Source of the DNA: Pseudomonas laurylsulfatiphila
GTDB taxonomy: Bacteria; Pseudomonadota; Gammaproteobacteria; Pseudomonadales; Pseudomonadaceae
DNA: 64,000 nt
Direction: 5' to 3'
Assembly: GCF_002934665.1 (NCBI RefSeq)
Contig: NZ_NIRS01000001.1
Coordinates: 558,001-622,000, forward strand
Positions 43,246 through 51,574 of this stretch are shown here, piece after piece. Below the pieces are notes generated by a model. It worked only from the letters and a program-made list of their open reading frames with translations. It was not told where the DNA came from and made no database searches. A program made the position numbers and the translations under genes. Positions within the stretch are counted from its first letter, which is position 1; the number at the start of each line of letters is the position of its first letter.

Positions 43246-44661
43246 TTACAGGTTGCACGACATCAGGCCCGCCACGTTCTGCCGGCGACGATAAGCGGTA
43301 TCGCGGTTCGCCAGCCAGTAGTACAGCGGCGTCGTGACGATCAAGCCCACCAGCCACGACAGATCCGCGCCATCGATATGCACCGCCACGGGGCCGGTGT
43401 AGATCGGCGTGTTCATGAACGGGATCTGCACCACGATGCCGATGGCGTAGGCCAGCAGCGCCTGCGGATTGAAGCGGCCATAGATGCCGCCGTCGACACG
43501 GAAGATCGAGGCAATGTCGTAGTCACCCTTGTGGATCGCGTAGAAGTCGATGAGGTTGATCGCGGTCCACGGCACCAGCACCACCAGCAACGCCAGCACC
43601 AGGTCGACGAAATGCCCGATGAAATCCGCCGAAGCGCCGATGGCCGCCACGCAGCAACCGGCGAGGATGATCAGCGACAGCACCGCCCGGCTCTGCGCGG
43701 TCGGAATCCAGCGGTGGGCGAAGGTTTGCAGCAAGGTGATCACCGAAAGCACCGCGCCATACAGGTTCAAGGCGTTATGGCTGATCACGCTGAGCAGGAA
43801 CAGCACCAGCATCAACGGGCCGATGGCACCGGTGGCGAGTTTCACCGCGTCCATGGCGTCCATGCCCACCGGCGTGGCCAGCACGGCGACGGCGCCGAAC
43901 ACGAAAGACAGGATCGAGCCCAGCGACGAACCCAGGTAGGTCGCCCAGAAGGTCGAGCTGACCTTGACGTCCTTGGGCAGGTAACGGGAGTAATCGGACA
44001 CGTACGGCGCGAACGCGATCTGCCAGAGCGCAGCCAGCGACACCGTGGCCAGCCAGCCGGAGATGTTGAAACTGCCGCGGGTCAGGAAGTCATCGGTCTG
44101 CACGTGGGTCAGGATGTAGCCGAAGCCCAGCACGATGCCCAGGCCCAACACCCAGGTGCCGATGCGATTGAGCACGTGGATGAAGCGGTAGCCAATGATG
44201 CCGATGATCCCCGAACCGAGGCCACCGAGCACGATGCCGACCGATACCGGCACACTCTCGACCACGCCATGCAGCGACTTGCCGGCCAGGACGATGTTGG
44301 AGGCGAAGAAGCCGATGTACATCACACCGGCAATGACCACCACCAGCAACGCCCCCAGGGAACCGAACTGCGCGCGACTCTGGATCATCTGCGGAATGCC
44401 CATCTGCGGGCCTTGCGCCGAGTGCAGCGCCATCAGCACACCACCGACCAGGTGGCCGACAATGATCGCGACAATGCCCCAGACCAGGTTCAGGTGGAAC
44501 AACTGCACGCCGAGCGCGCCGGTGACGATGGGCAACGGCGCGATATTGCCGCCGAACCACAGGGTGAACAGATCTTTGACCTTTCCGTGGCGATCCTCAG
44601 GAGGGACGTACCCGATCGTGTGTTTCTCGATGAGCGGGGCGGATGAAGCGGTGGTGGACAT
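43246..44661 (-). CDS. NCS1 family permease (CodB-like, cytosine/purine/allantoin type)
   Basis: 471 residues from ATG at 44661 (TTGGAGTTCGTC upstream). About twelve membrane helices; FTLWFGGNIAPLPIVTGALG in helix 1 is the NCS1 signature, and SDYSRYLPKDVKVSSTFWAT in the middle is also typical. NCS1 carriers import nucleobases, allantoin, hydantoins or thiamine precursors with Na+ or H+. It lies downstream of the amine-binding protein operon, separated by a REP pair, and may be its last gene or independent. Confidence 0.9.
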   Translation of the reverse strand: MSTTASSAPLIEKHTIGYVPPEDRHGKVKDLFTLWFGGNIAPLPIVTGALGVQLFHLNLVWGIVAIIVGHLVGGVLMALHSAQGPQMGIPQMIQSRAQFGSLGALLVVVIAGVMYIGFFASNIVLAGKSLHGVVESVPVSVGIVLGGLGSGIIGIIGYRFIHVLNRIGTWVLGLGIVLGFGYILTHVQTDDFLTRGSFNISGWLATVSLAALWQIAFAPYVSDYSRYLPKDVKVSSTFWATYLGSSLGSILSFVFGAVAVLATPVGMDAMDAVKLATGAIGPLMLVLFLLSVISHNALNLYGAVLSVITLLQTFAHRWIPTAQSRAVLSLIILAGCCVAAIGASADFIGHFVDLVLALLVVLVPWTAINLIDFYAIHKGDYDIASIFRVDGGIYGRFNPQALLAYAIGIVVQIPFMNTPIYTGPVAVHIDGADLSWLVGLIVTTPLYYWLANRDTAYRRRQNVAGLMSCNL

Positions 44662-44866
44662 GACGAACTCCAAGGCAAGGATGAGTACGTGTTCGTACTT
44701 CGGTGTGCGCAAACGGGACGGCGCATTTCTTGTTGGAGGCGATCATGGACAAAGAGCGAGGGGAGGAAAATTAGTTAATTTGTGCCTTTAAACGTTAAAA
44801 AAGATTGCGCAGTAATGGCCAATTATCAGCAGGAAAAACCAATAAAAATCAGAACAACGAAATCCC

Positions 44867-44955
44867 TGTGGGAGCGGGCTTGCCCGCGAAGACGGCGGCA
44901 CATCCAGCATCGATGTGACTGACATGCCGCTTTCGCGAGCAGGCTCGCTCCCACA
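44867..44955. repeat. BIME (inverted REP pair), GCGGG subtype
   Basis: TGTGGGAGCGGGCTTGCCCG and CGAGCAGGCTCGCTCCCACA form an imperfect pair with a short spacer. It lies in the 314-bp gap between the binding-protein gene and the NCS1 permease gene; the remainder of the gap is AT-rich and probably holds the permease promoter. Confidence 0.85.
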
Positions 44956-44975
44956 GGGGTTATGCGGTTCCTGTA

Positions 44976-46016
44976 TCAGCGCGCAGCCCAGGCGTTGAAG
45001 CGCTGTTCCAGCTCTTCGCCATGGTCGACCCAGAACTCTGCGTCCACCGCCCGTGCACCGGCCAGGTTGGCCTCGGCGGTTGGCAGTTGTTCCTGCACAT
45101 CCTTGGGCAGCAATGGCAAGGTCTGGCGATGCACCGGCCCGTAAGGGATGTTTTCCGAAAAGACTTTTTGCGTCTGCGGCTGGCTGGCGAATGCGATGAA
45201 GCTTTCCGCCAATGCCTTGTTCGGCGTGCCTTTGACCACCGCCCAGTATTCCGGGTCGTACAGGCTTTGCGGCCAGACGATGCTCAGCTTCATACCTTCC
45301 TTTTGCGCCGAGGCGATCCGGCCGTTGTAGGCCGCGCTCATCACCACGTCGCCGGCCACCAGCCATTGCGCCGGCTGGGCGCCCGCCTCCCACCACTGGA
45401 TGTTCGGCTTGATCTGGTCGAGCTTGGCAAAGGCCCGGGTCACGCCTTGTGGCGTGTTCAACACCTTGTAAATGTCATCCGCCTTGACGCCATCGGCCAG
45501 CAAGGCGATTTCCAGGGTGTACTTGGCGCTCTTGCGCAGGCCGCGCTTGCCCGGGAAGTCGGCGACGTTCCAGAAGTCCGCCCAGGATTGCGGCGCCTTG
45601 GCCTGCTTGCTCTGGTCATAGGCCATGACCATCGACCAGACGTAAGTGGCCACCCCGCATTCGGTCAGCGCACCGGGCACGAAGTTCGCCGAATCACCGA
45701 AGCGCCCCGCATCGAGCTTCTCGAACAGGCCCTCCTCGCAGCCGCGCAACAGCTCGGGGCTTTCGACTTCCACCACGTCCCAGCTGGTGTGACCGGCCGA
45801 GACCATGGCCTTGATCTTCGACAGCTCGCCGTTGTACTCACCGGCGATGATGTTGCCCGCGCCGCTGGCGTTGAAGGGCTGGAAGTAGGCTTTATCCTGG
45901 GCCTGTTTGGTAGCACCACCGAAGGAAATCACGGTGAGGTCCTGGGGGGCCGCCCACACACTGGCACTCAACAACGCCAGGGTAAACGGAACACTGCAAC
46001 GCAAGGATCTGGACAT
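44976..46016 (-). CDS. Orphan polyamine-type ABC periplasmic binding protein
   Basis: 346 residues from ATG at 46016 (GAGGAAGCGATCC upstream). Signal peptide CSVPFTLALLSASVWA, then LTVISFGGATKQAQDKAYFQ, WDVVEVESPELLRGCEEGL and an ECGVATYVWSMVMAYDQSK block. It is clearly paralogous to the binding protein at 54202-55257 (shared ECGV, YKVL, GVTRAFAKLDQI motifs). No permease or ATPase gene is beside it, so it may feed the 52942-57299 transporter. Confidence 0.9.
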   Translation of the reverse strand: MSRSLRCSVPFTLALLSASVWAAPQDLTVISFGGATKQAQDKAYFQPFNASGAGNIIAGEYNGELSKIKAMVSAGHTSWDVVEVESPELLRGCEEGLFEKLDAGRFGDSANFVPGALTECGVATYVWSMVMAYDQSKQAKAPQSWADFWNVADFPGKRGLRKSAKYTLEIALLADGVKADDIYKVLNTPQGVTRAFAKLDQIKPNIQWWEAGAQPAQWLVAGDVVMSAAYNGRIASAQKEGMKLSIVWPQSLYDPEYWAVVKGTPNKALAESFIAFASQPQTQKVFSENIPYGPVHRQTLPLLPKDVQEQLPTAEANLAGARAVDAEFWVDHGEELEQRFNAWAAR

Positions 46017-46071
46017 GGATCGCTTCCTCGAAAGTATGGGTTCGCACACTGACCAATGCCGATTCGTCACC

Positions 46072-46161
46072 TGTAGGAGCCGGCTTGCCGGCGATGGCGG
46101 CGGATCGGTCAAAACCGATGTCGCCTGCCAAATCGCTATCGCCGGCAAGCCGGCTCCTACA
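46072..46161. repeat. BIME (inverted REP pair), GCCGG subtype
   Basis: TGTAGGAGCCGGCTTGCCGG and CCGGCAAGCCGGCTCCTACA are perfect arms. The element is nearly the twin of the one at 31902-31991 and lies between the ArgE-like gene and the binding-protein gene of the same operon. Confidence 0.9.
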
Positions 46162-46199
46162 GGTGATTGAGCGGAATCAGCCCTGTTGACCCATTGTTG

Positions 46200-47360
46200 T
46201 TATTGCTCACTCAGATAAGCCGCCAGGCGATCCATCAGGCGGTCACAGGCCGCCATCTGGTCGACGCTGACAAATTCATCGGGCTTGTGCCCCTGGTCCA
46301 TGCTGCCGGGACCGCAGACCACGGTCGCAATCCCGGCCTGATTGAACAGCCCGCCTTCGGTGCCAAAGGCCACGGTGCCGAAATCATCGCTGCCGCACAG
46401 CTCGGCAATCAGCCGGGCGGCGGCGCTGTCGGCGGGTGTCGCCAGGCCCGGATAGGCCGAAATTTTTTCAAAGCGAATGGCGGTATCGGTGTCCACGGCC
46501 TGCATGGCCGGCAGCAATGTCTGCTCGGCGTAGTCCTGCAGCTCATCGACGACCACTTGCGGAGCGAAGTCCGGCAAGGCGCGGATCTCGAAATCGAAAC
46601 GGCAGTCCGCTGGCACGATGTTCAGCGCCGTACCGCCCTGGATCACGCCGACCTGCACGGTCGAGAACGCCGGATCGAAGCGCTTGTCGTGCAATGGCGG
46701 CCGGGCCAGGGTGGCGCCGATGTCGCCCAGCCGACCGATCAGACGCGCGGCCTGCTCGATGGCATTGACCCCATAAGGCGCGTAGGCCGAATGACAGGCC
46801 GCACCACGTACGTGGCAACGCATCGCCAGCTTGCCCTTGTGGCCAAGCACCGGCTTGAGTTCGGTCGGCTCGCCGATCAAACACAACGCCGGGGCCGGGA
46901 TGCGTTGGGGCAACACCTCCAGCAAACCGCGCACGCCAAGGCAGCCGACCTCTTCGTCATAGGAAAACGCCAAGTGCACCGGGCGCTTCAAAGGGCTGGC
47001 GAGAAACACCGGCACGGCCGCCAGCACCGAGGCCAGATAGCCTTTCATGTCCGCAGTGCCACGACCGTAAAGCTTGCCGCCCGCCTCGCTCAGGCTGAAC
47101 GGCTCGACCGTCCAGGCCTGGCCGTCCACCGGTACCACGTCGGTGTGACCGGACAGCACGATGCCGCCGACCACGCTCGGGCCGACCGTGGCCAACAGAT
47201 TGGCCTTGGTCCGCTCGGCGTTGTAGATCAATTCGCAATCCACGCCCAGCCCATGCAGGTAGTCACGCACGAACTCGATCAGCTCGAGGTTCGAATCGCG
47301 GCTGACCGTGGCGAACCCGATCAACCGCGCGAGCATGGCGCGGCTGCGCAACTCATTCAT
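46200..47360 (-). CDS. M20 family deacylase, acetylornithine deacetylase (ArgE)-like
   Basis: 386 residues from ATG at 47360, which overlaps the end of the DUF1028 gene. Metal ligands are in place: H72 and D74 in SGHTDVVPVDG, D104 in YGRGTADMKGY, and the E136-E137 pair in YDEEVGCLG. The dimerisation domain is inserted in the usual spot. It should hydrolyse an N-acyl amino acid or N-acetyl amine. In this operon the substrate may be the ligand of the neighbouring binding protein rather than acetylornithine. Confidence 0.9.
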   Translation of the reverse strand: MNELRSRAMLARLIGFATVSRDSNLELIEFVRDYLHGLGVDCELIYNAERTKANLLATVGPSVVGGIVLSGHTDVVPVDGQAWTVEPFSLSEAGGKLYGRGTADMKGYLASVLAAVPVFLASPLKRPVHLAFSYDEEVGCLGVRGLLEVLPQRIPAPALCLIGEPTELKPVLGHKGKLAMRCHVRGAACHSAYAPYGVNAIEQAARLIGRLGDIGATLARPPLHDKRFDPAFSTVQVGVIQGGTALNIVPADCRFDFEIRALPDFAPQVVVDELQDYAEQTLLPAMQAVDTDTAIRFEKISAYPGLATPADSAAARLIAELCGSDDFGTVAFGTEGGLFNQAGIATVVCGPGSMDQGHKPDEFVSVDQMAACDRLMDRLAAYLSEQ

Positions 47361-48027
47361 CGCCGGGCACTCCATAGGCGGGGGCCAGGGTCGGATTGAG
47401 CGCGCGGGTCAGGTAGTCCTGCAATTGCGGCTCATAAGCAGTCCACAGTTTGCCCAGCTCGCCAATCGGGTTTTCATCGGCCCAATCCACCCGCAGGTCG
47501 ACAATCGGCCAGGTCAGGTCACCGACCACCGACAACGCCGCCGAGTGCACCGCGCCCGCTTCGCCGCCGGCGTCCTGCCCGGCCTGCAAGGCGTTCATCA
47601 GGCGGGTGGCGAGGCAGCCTTCGCTGTTTTCGAAGGCCGCGACCATCGCCTCGATCACCCCACTGTTGGCCAGCAGGTTGCCGGCCGCCACGCATTGGTC
47701 ACCGGCCACCGCGTTGTTGATGCCCAGCGCATGGTTGCCGCTGAACACCGCCGTACGGCCGTGGGCATCCACCACCGCCACTTGGCGGTATTGGCTGTAG
47801 CCGTTGCGGGTCAACGAGTGGTCCAGCGCCTGGGGCGGCGCCGAGCCGTTGGCCAGTTCATCGAGGATCTGCGGGCCGAGGGCCGGCAGCGTGATGTTCT
47901 GGCTCGACACCGCGCCGACCCCGGCACGCAGCCAGGGGCAGCGCGCACCGACGGCGATGCTCGAAGAACTGATGGCAATGCCCAGCTGGCCGGTCTCGGC
48001 GCAGCGACCCACGATGGAAAAAGTCAT
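47353..48027 (-). CDS. DUF1028 family protein (Ntn-hydrolase-like)
   Basis: 224 residues from ATG at 48027 (AAGGACTTCGCC upstream). MTFSIVGRCAETGQLGIAIS and SSSIAVGARCPWLRAGVGAV are the N-terminal hallmark; the family is predicted to be related to Ntn hydrolases. Members often sit with peptidase or deacylase genes, as here with the ArgE-like gene, which it overlaps by 8 bp. Confidence 0.88.
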   Translation of the reverse strand: MTFSIVGRCAETGQLGIAISSSSIAVGARCPWLRAGVGAVSSQNITLPALGPQILDELANGSAPPQALDHSLTRNGYSQYRQVAVVDAHGRTAVFSGNHALGINNAVAGDQCVAAGNLLANSGVIEAMVAAFENSEGCLATRLMNALQAGQDAGGEAGAVHSAALSVVGDLTWPIVDLRVDWADENPIGELGKLWTAYEPQLQDYLTRALNPTLAPAYGVPGDE

Positions 48028-48037
48028 GGCGAAGTCC

Positions 48038-48448
48038 TTATTCAGGGATAACGGCAATCACGTCGATTTCCATCAGCCACTGCGGCTGGCCGAGGGCACT
48101 GACCACCAGCCCGGTGGAAATCGGGAACACACCCTTGAGCCACTTCCCGACTTCCTGGTACACCGGCTCGCGATAGCGCGGGTCGATCAGGTAAGTGGTG
48201 GTCTTGACGATGTGGCTCAGGTCGCTGCCCGCCTCTTCAAGCAGTTGCTTGACGTTGCGCATGGCCTGTTCGGCCTGGGCGCGCGGATCACCGAGGCCCA
48301 CCAGCTGGCCGTTGAAATCGGTGCCGACCTGACCACGGACATACACGGTATTGCCGGCGCGCACGGCCTGGCACAGATCGTTGTCCAGCGTCTGGTTCGG
48401 GTAGGTGTCTTTGGTGTTGAACATGCGGATGCGGGTATGAGTAGGCAT
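48038..48448 (-). CDS. Rid (YjgF/YER057c) superfamily protein lacking the catalytic arginine
   Basis: 136 residues. The fold motifs are present (VYVRGQVGTDFNGQLVGLGD, LLEEAGSDLSHIVKTTTYL, LMEIDVIAV). The segment that in RidA reads FPARxC reads FPISTGL here, so the arginine needed for imine/enamine deamination is missing, as in the Rid4-7 subgroups. It probably acts on another intermediate of the operon pathway. It abuts the flavin monooxygenase gene by a one-base overlap. Confidence 0.88.
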   Translation of the reverse strand: MPTHTRIRMFNTKDTYPNQTLDNDLCQAVRAGNTVYVRGQVGTDFNGQLVGLGDPRAQAEQAMRNVKQLLEEAGSDLSHIVKTTTYLIDPRYREPVYQEVGKWLKGVFPISTGLVVSALGQPQWLMEIDVIAVIPE

Positions 48449-49809
48449 TAACGAACTCCCATGAGGCTGGCTTTCTGAACAGGTGCGCGGGCGGCGTCGG
48501 CTTGACGCTGGGTCGCATCCCGATAGTTGAAATAGGTGTGCTGCTTAACGATGTGATCGGCGATGTGCTTGGCGTCGTGCCAAACGCCCCAGATGAACGC
48601 GGAGCCACGACGGGACTGCCACGGCAACCCGACGAAATACACCCCCGGCTCGGCCGACACGCCGCGCTGGTGCTGCGGCTTGCCGTTTTCCTTGAAGGCA
48701 TCGACCTTCAGCCAGCTGTAGTCGGTGGAGTAACCGGTGGCCCAGATGATCGTGGTCACGCCGGCCTTGACCAGGTCCAGTTCCAGGATTGGATTTGTCA
48801 CGCAATCCGGATCGGCCAGCATGGCCCGGGCTTCCGGTTCCAGCGGCAGGTCCAGGCCGTTGCGCTCGATATAGGCGTCGGCCTTGTCGAGCAGCGCGAG
48901 GTAGTTTTCATCGCCACGGCGGATGTTGTCGGCGAGGTTGTTTTCGAAACTCACCACAGCGCCGTTGAACGATTGAGTCAGGCCGACCAGGGTCATGCCC
49001 TGATGCGCCAGGCGCCGGAAGTCCACGGTGTGGCCGCCACGGGCACCGCTGACGGCGATGGTCACGTGCTCCTTGCCCGGTTGCATGGCCTCGGCATCCC
49101 ACTCGCCCAGCACCCCCAGCCACCAGCAGAAATCGCGGTTGCGATAGGCGCGCGGCGGACGGTCGTGGGCGCCGACCGAGAGGTAGACCTGTTTGCCGGA
49201 ACGTTGCAGTTCATCGGCGATCTGCACGCCCGACGACCCGGCGCCCACCACCAGCACCGCGCCTTCGGCCAGTTGCTGCGGGTTGTAGTACTGGGCGGAG
49301 TGAATCTGGCTGATGCCGGCCATTGGCGGGGCAATCGGCGGAATGGCCGGACGCTGGAACGGGCCCGTGGCGACCACCACGTGGCGGGCCTCGATCACGC
49401 CATCAGAGGTTTCAACGGTGAAACCCGGACGGTCGGCATTACGTTGTACGCTCTTGACTTCAACACCGGTGCGGATCGGCGCGTTGAACTTGCGGGCATA
49501 GGCTTCAAAGTACTCGGCCACCTGCTCTTTGCCGGCGAAGGCGTCCGGGTCCAGGCCGTCGAATTCCAGGCCCGGAAAGCGGTCGTGCCAGGCAGGACCG
49601 TTGGCCACCAGCGAATCCCAGCGGCCGGTGCGCCAGGCTTCGGCGATACGGTTGCGCTCCAGCACGAGGTGGGGCACACCGAGTTTGCTCAGGTGTTCAC
49701 TCATGGCCACGCCGGCCTGGCCGGCGCCAACAACAAGCGTATCAATTTCGGTTTTATCAACTGTCATGGCTGTGCACTTCTGAAAGGTGGTTTGATTCAG
49801 GTCGGTCAT
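48448..49809 (-). CDS. Flavin-containing monooxygenase (CzcO/FMO-like)
   Basis: 453 residues from ATG at 49809 (GAGGCGGCAGCC upstream); an ATG at 49767 is a weaker alternative. FAD motif DTLVVGAGQAGVAMSEHL, second Rossmann motif for NADPH AVLVVGAGSSGVQIADEL, and between them VATGPFQRPAIPP. ATG motif IIWATGYSTDY is present near the C-terminus. It should oxygenate an amine, thioether or ketone. It begins the leftward operon. Confidence 0.9.
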   Translation of the reverse strand: MTDLNQTTFQKCTAMTVDKTEIDTLVVGAGQAGVAMSEHLSKLGVPHLVLERNRIAEAWRTGRWDSLVANGPAWHDRFPGLEFDGLDPDAFAGKEQVAEYFEAYARKFNAPIRTGVEVKSVQRNADRPGFTVETSDGVIEARHVVVATGPFQRPAIPPIAPPMAGISQIHSAQYYNPQQLAEGAVLVVGAGSSGVQIADELQRSGKQVYLSVGAHDRPPRAYRNRDFCWWLGVLGEWDAEAMQPGKEHVTIAVSGARGGHTVDFRRLAHQGMTLVGLTQSFNGAVVSFENNLADNIRRGDENYLALLDKADAYIERNGLDLPLEPEARAMLADPDCVTNPILELDLVKAGVTTIIWATGYSTDYSWLKVDAFKENGKPQHQRGVSAEPGVYFVGLPWQSRRGSAFIWGVWHDAKHIADHIVKQHTYFNYRDATQRQADAARAPVQKASLMGVR

Positions 49810-50046
49810 GGCTGCCGCCTCGATGCTGATCACTGTTGTTCTTCTGCTGCGGCTATCGGTATCAGGGTGTTGGCCGCATTCTGTTCGGAGCCGGGAAATA
49901 GCGAAATTATGTTTTTTGTGGTTGCTGGCGAGGAAAAAGCTGTCGCCAGGAAAAGCGCGGAAGCCGCATGGCAGAAGGCTTTGCAGAGAGGTCGAAGGAA
50001 TGGCAAAAAAAAGGTTCATCACCCGATCCCGGGGAATTGCAGGAGC
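49810..50046. other. Upstream region of the monooxygenase operon
   Basis: About 240 bp without a gene on either strand that I can support. It presumably holds the operon promoter. It contains an A-run at 50005-50012 but no clear operator-like repeat. Confidence 0.4.
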
Positions 50047-50062
50047 AACCGGTCGACGCTCG

Positions 50063-50190
50063 ATTGCTGGCGATGGGCTCCAGTGCGCCGCGTTTATCCC
50101 GTTCACACGCGTTATCGTTAACGACCATCGCTGGCAAGCCAGCTCCTACAAAGGACCGCGACTGTAGGAGCCAGCTTGCTGGCGATGGGC
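50063..50190. repeat. BIME copy plus single REP, GCTGG subtype
   Basis: Sequence from GATTGCTGGCGATGGGCTCC through ACACGCGTTATCGTTAACGA to AAGCCAGCTCCTACAAAGG is one diverged unit of the 123-bp array family, with its left end truncated. It is followed by another left REP (TGTAGGAGCCAGCTTGCTGG). This shows the array unit exists elsewhere in the chromosome as a single copy. Confidence 0.85.
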
Positions 50191-50216
50191 GTTGTTTGGT
50201 GGTGCACGCGTTCCCT

Positions 50217-50318
50217 TGTAGGAGCTGCCGAAGGCTGCGATCTTTTGATCTTGCTTTTGCGATCTGGAGATTGCTGAAGATCAAGATCAAAAGATCGCAG
50301 CCTTCGGCAGCTCCTACA
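50217..50318. repeat. Perfect 37-bp inverted repeat
   Basis: Arms at 50217-50253 and 50282-50318 are exact complements, beginning TGTAGGAGCTGCCGAAGGCT and ending GATCTTTTGATCTTG, around a 28-base loop. The outer ends share TGTAGGAG with the REP elements, but the body (CTGCCGAAGGCTGCGATC) belongs to a different Pseudomonas repeat type. Confidence 0.9.
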
Positions 50319-50360
50319 GATATTTCGTGATCTGTGTTCCCCCGGGATTCCGTGAAGGGC

Positions 50361-50396
50361 AAAAAAAAACGCCACTCAACTCAGTGGCGTTTTTTG
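50361..50396. terminator. Rho-independent terminator, bidirectional
   Basis: ACGCCACT-CAACTC-AGTGGCGT is a perfect 8-bp stem with an A-run on the left and a T-run on the right. For the leftward IclR gene ending at 50452 it is a canonical stop. Confidence 0.9.
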
Positions 50397-50451
50397 TGCA
50401 TCTTTACTCGCTATACAAGATTCGGGAGGCTCTTGTTTGTTGCCAATGCCG

Positions 50452-51234
50452 TCAAATCAGTAAGCCCTTGTACCCCAGGTTCCAGGAAATGCGCAGGGCA
50501 GCCCGGCGCAACGCATCCACATGATCAGTCGGTGGTTCTCTGGGGATGTGTTGCACAGTACCGACGATGGCCAAGGTCCCTGCCAGCTCATTGGCACCAT
50601 TGAAGATGGGTGCAGCAAGCGCACTGATGCCCAGCGTTTCCTCTTCAAAGGCCGTCCCATATCCAGTGGACATGACCTGGTGCACTTCACGCTCGAGAGC
50701 CCCGGGGTCGACAATGGTGTATTCGGTGTAGCGCTGCAGCGGCGAATGCCGCGCGAGCTCGGCCATCAGCCTGCCTGAGAATGCCAAAGCCACCTTGCCT
50801 TGAGCATTGCAATGCAAATGCAGCTCGGTACCCGGCCGCACGCCAATTTCCAGTGAGGCCTTGCCCAGGTTGGTGGTGACGACTGTCAATCGCCCTCCCT
50901 CGAGAACCGACAACACCACGGAAAGCCCAAGCTCCTCTCGCAAGTCGCGCATGGCATCACCCGATGCGCTGAGCAGATCAATGCCCGATGCGGCAGCCTG
51001 CCCCAACACATAGGTTCGTATGCCGAGACGATAACGGGAAGTGGCCGGGTTCTGACTCAAATATCCCCGCTCCACCAATGTTTTCAAATGGCGGAAAACC
51101 GACCCCTTGGTCGTACCCAATTTTACCGCCAACTCACTCACGCCGATCTCACCCTGCGCAGCGGCAACCTGCTCCAGCACATCAAGCGCCAGTTGCACGG
51201 AGCGGACCCCTCCTTTACCAATGTCATCACTCAT
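50452..51234 (-). CDS. IclR family transcriptional regulator
   Basis: 260 residues from ATG at 51234 (AGGAAGCCCGC upstream). Winged helix: RSVQLALDVLEQVAAAQGEI, VSELAVKLGTTKGSVFRHLK and LVERGYLSQNPATSRYRLG. The C-terminal IclR effector domain has CNAQGKVALAFSG and ISALAAPIFNGANELAGTLA. It diverges from the aminotransferase/ABC operon and is the likely regulator of it. Confidence 0.92.
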   Translation of the reverse strand: MSDDIGKGGVRSVQLALDVLEQVAAAQGEIGVSELAVKLGTTKGSVFRHLKTLVERGYLSQNPATSRYRLGIRTYVLGQAAASGIDLLSASGDAMRDLREELGLSVVLSVLEGGRLTVVTTNLGKASLEIGVRPGTELHLHCNAQGKVALAFSGRLMAELARHSPLQRYTEYTIVDPGALEREVHQVMSTGYGTAFEEETLGISALAAPIFNGANELAGTLAIVGTVQHIPREPPTDHVDALRRAALRISWNLGYKGLLI

Positions 51235-51574
51235 GCGGGCTTCCTGCAACAACTGCCGTTTCGACAGTCGATACGTGGGTTTCTGTTTTTGCCTATCCCT
51301 CATAGGACACCAGGAAAACAGAGAACACAAGCTTTCGCAATTACGCTCTCCCCAGCAAGAACTCCCCCCTGAAGTTGCTCGCAGTAAGCCGTTGATCTTG
51401 AAGAAAAACCATAAAAACGACCACGTACAAGCAATAGAAATCAGTAAAAATCACCCACTCAGAGAAATAATATTCTTCTGTGCGAAACAATATAGTCATT
51501 GACGCTTACAAAAAATCCTCGTAAAAATGAAACCACGTCACGCATACGCATACGACAAAAGCGAGGAACAGACT
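51235..51574. promoter_or_regulatory. Divergent promoter region with possible IclR site
   Basis: 340 bp, markedly AT-rich, between the divergent iclR-like and aminotransferase genes. TGTGCGAAAC at 51479-51488 resembles TGTACGAAAC at 59923-59932, upstream of the next IclR-associated genes. I see no open frame worth reporting here. Confidence 0.4.

Noticed and set aside
43054..44646. 530-residue plus-strand frame opposite the NCS1 permease gene
   Set aside because: Antisense shadow of a clear membrane transporter, rich in His, Asp and Arg with no domain.
48502..50121. 539-residue plus-strand frame opposite the flavin monooxygenase gene
   Set aside because: Antisense shadow; the opposite strand has two Rossmann motifs and a good start.
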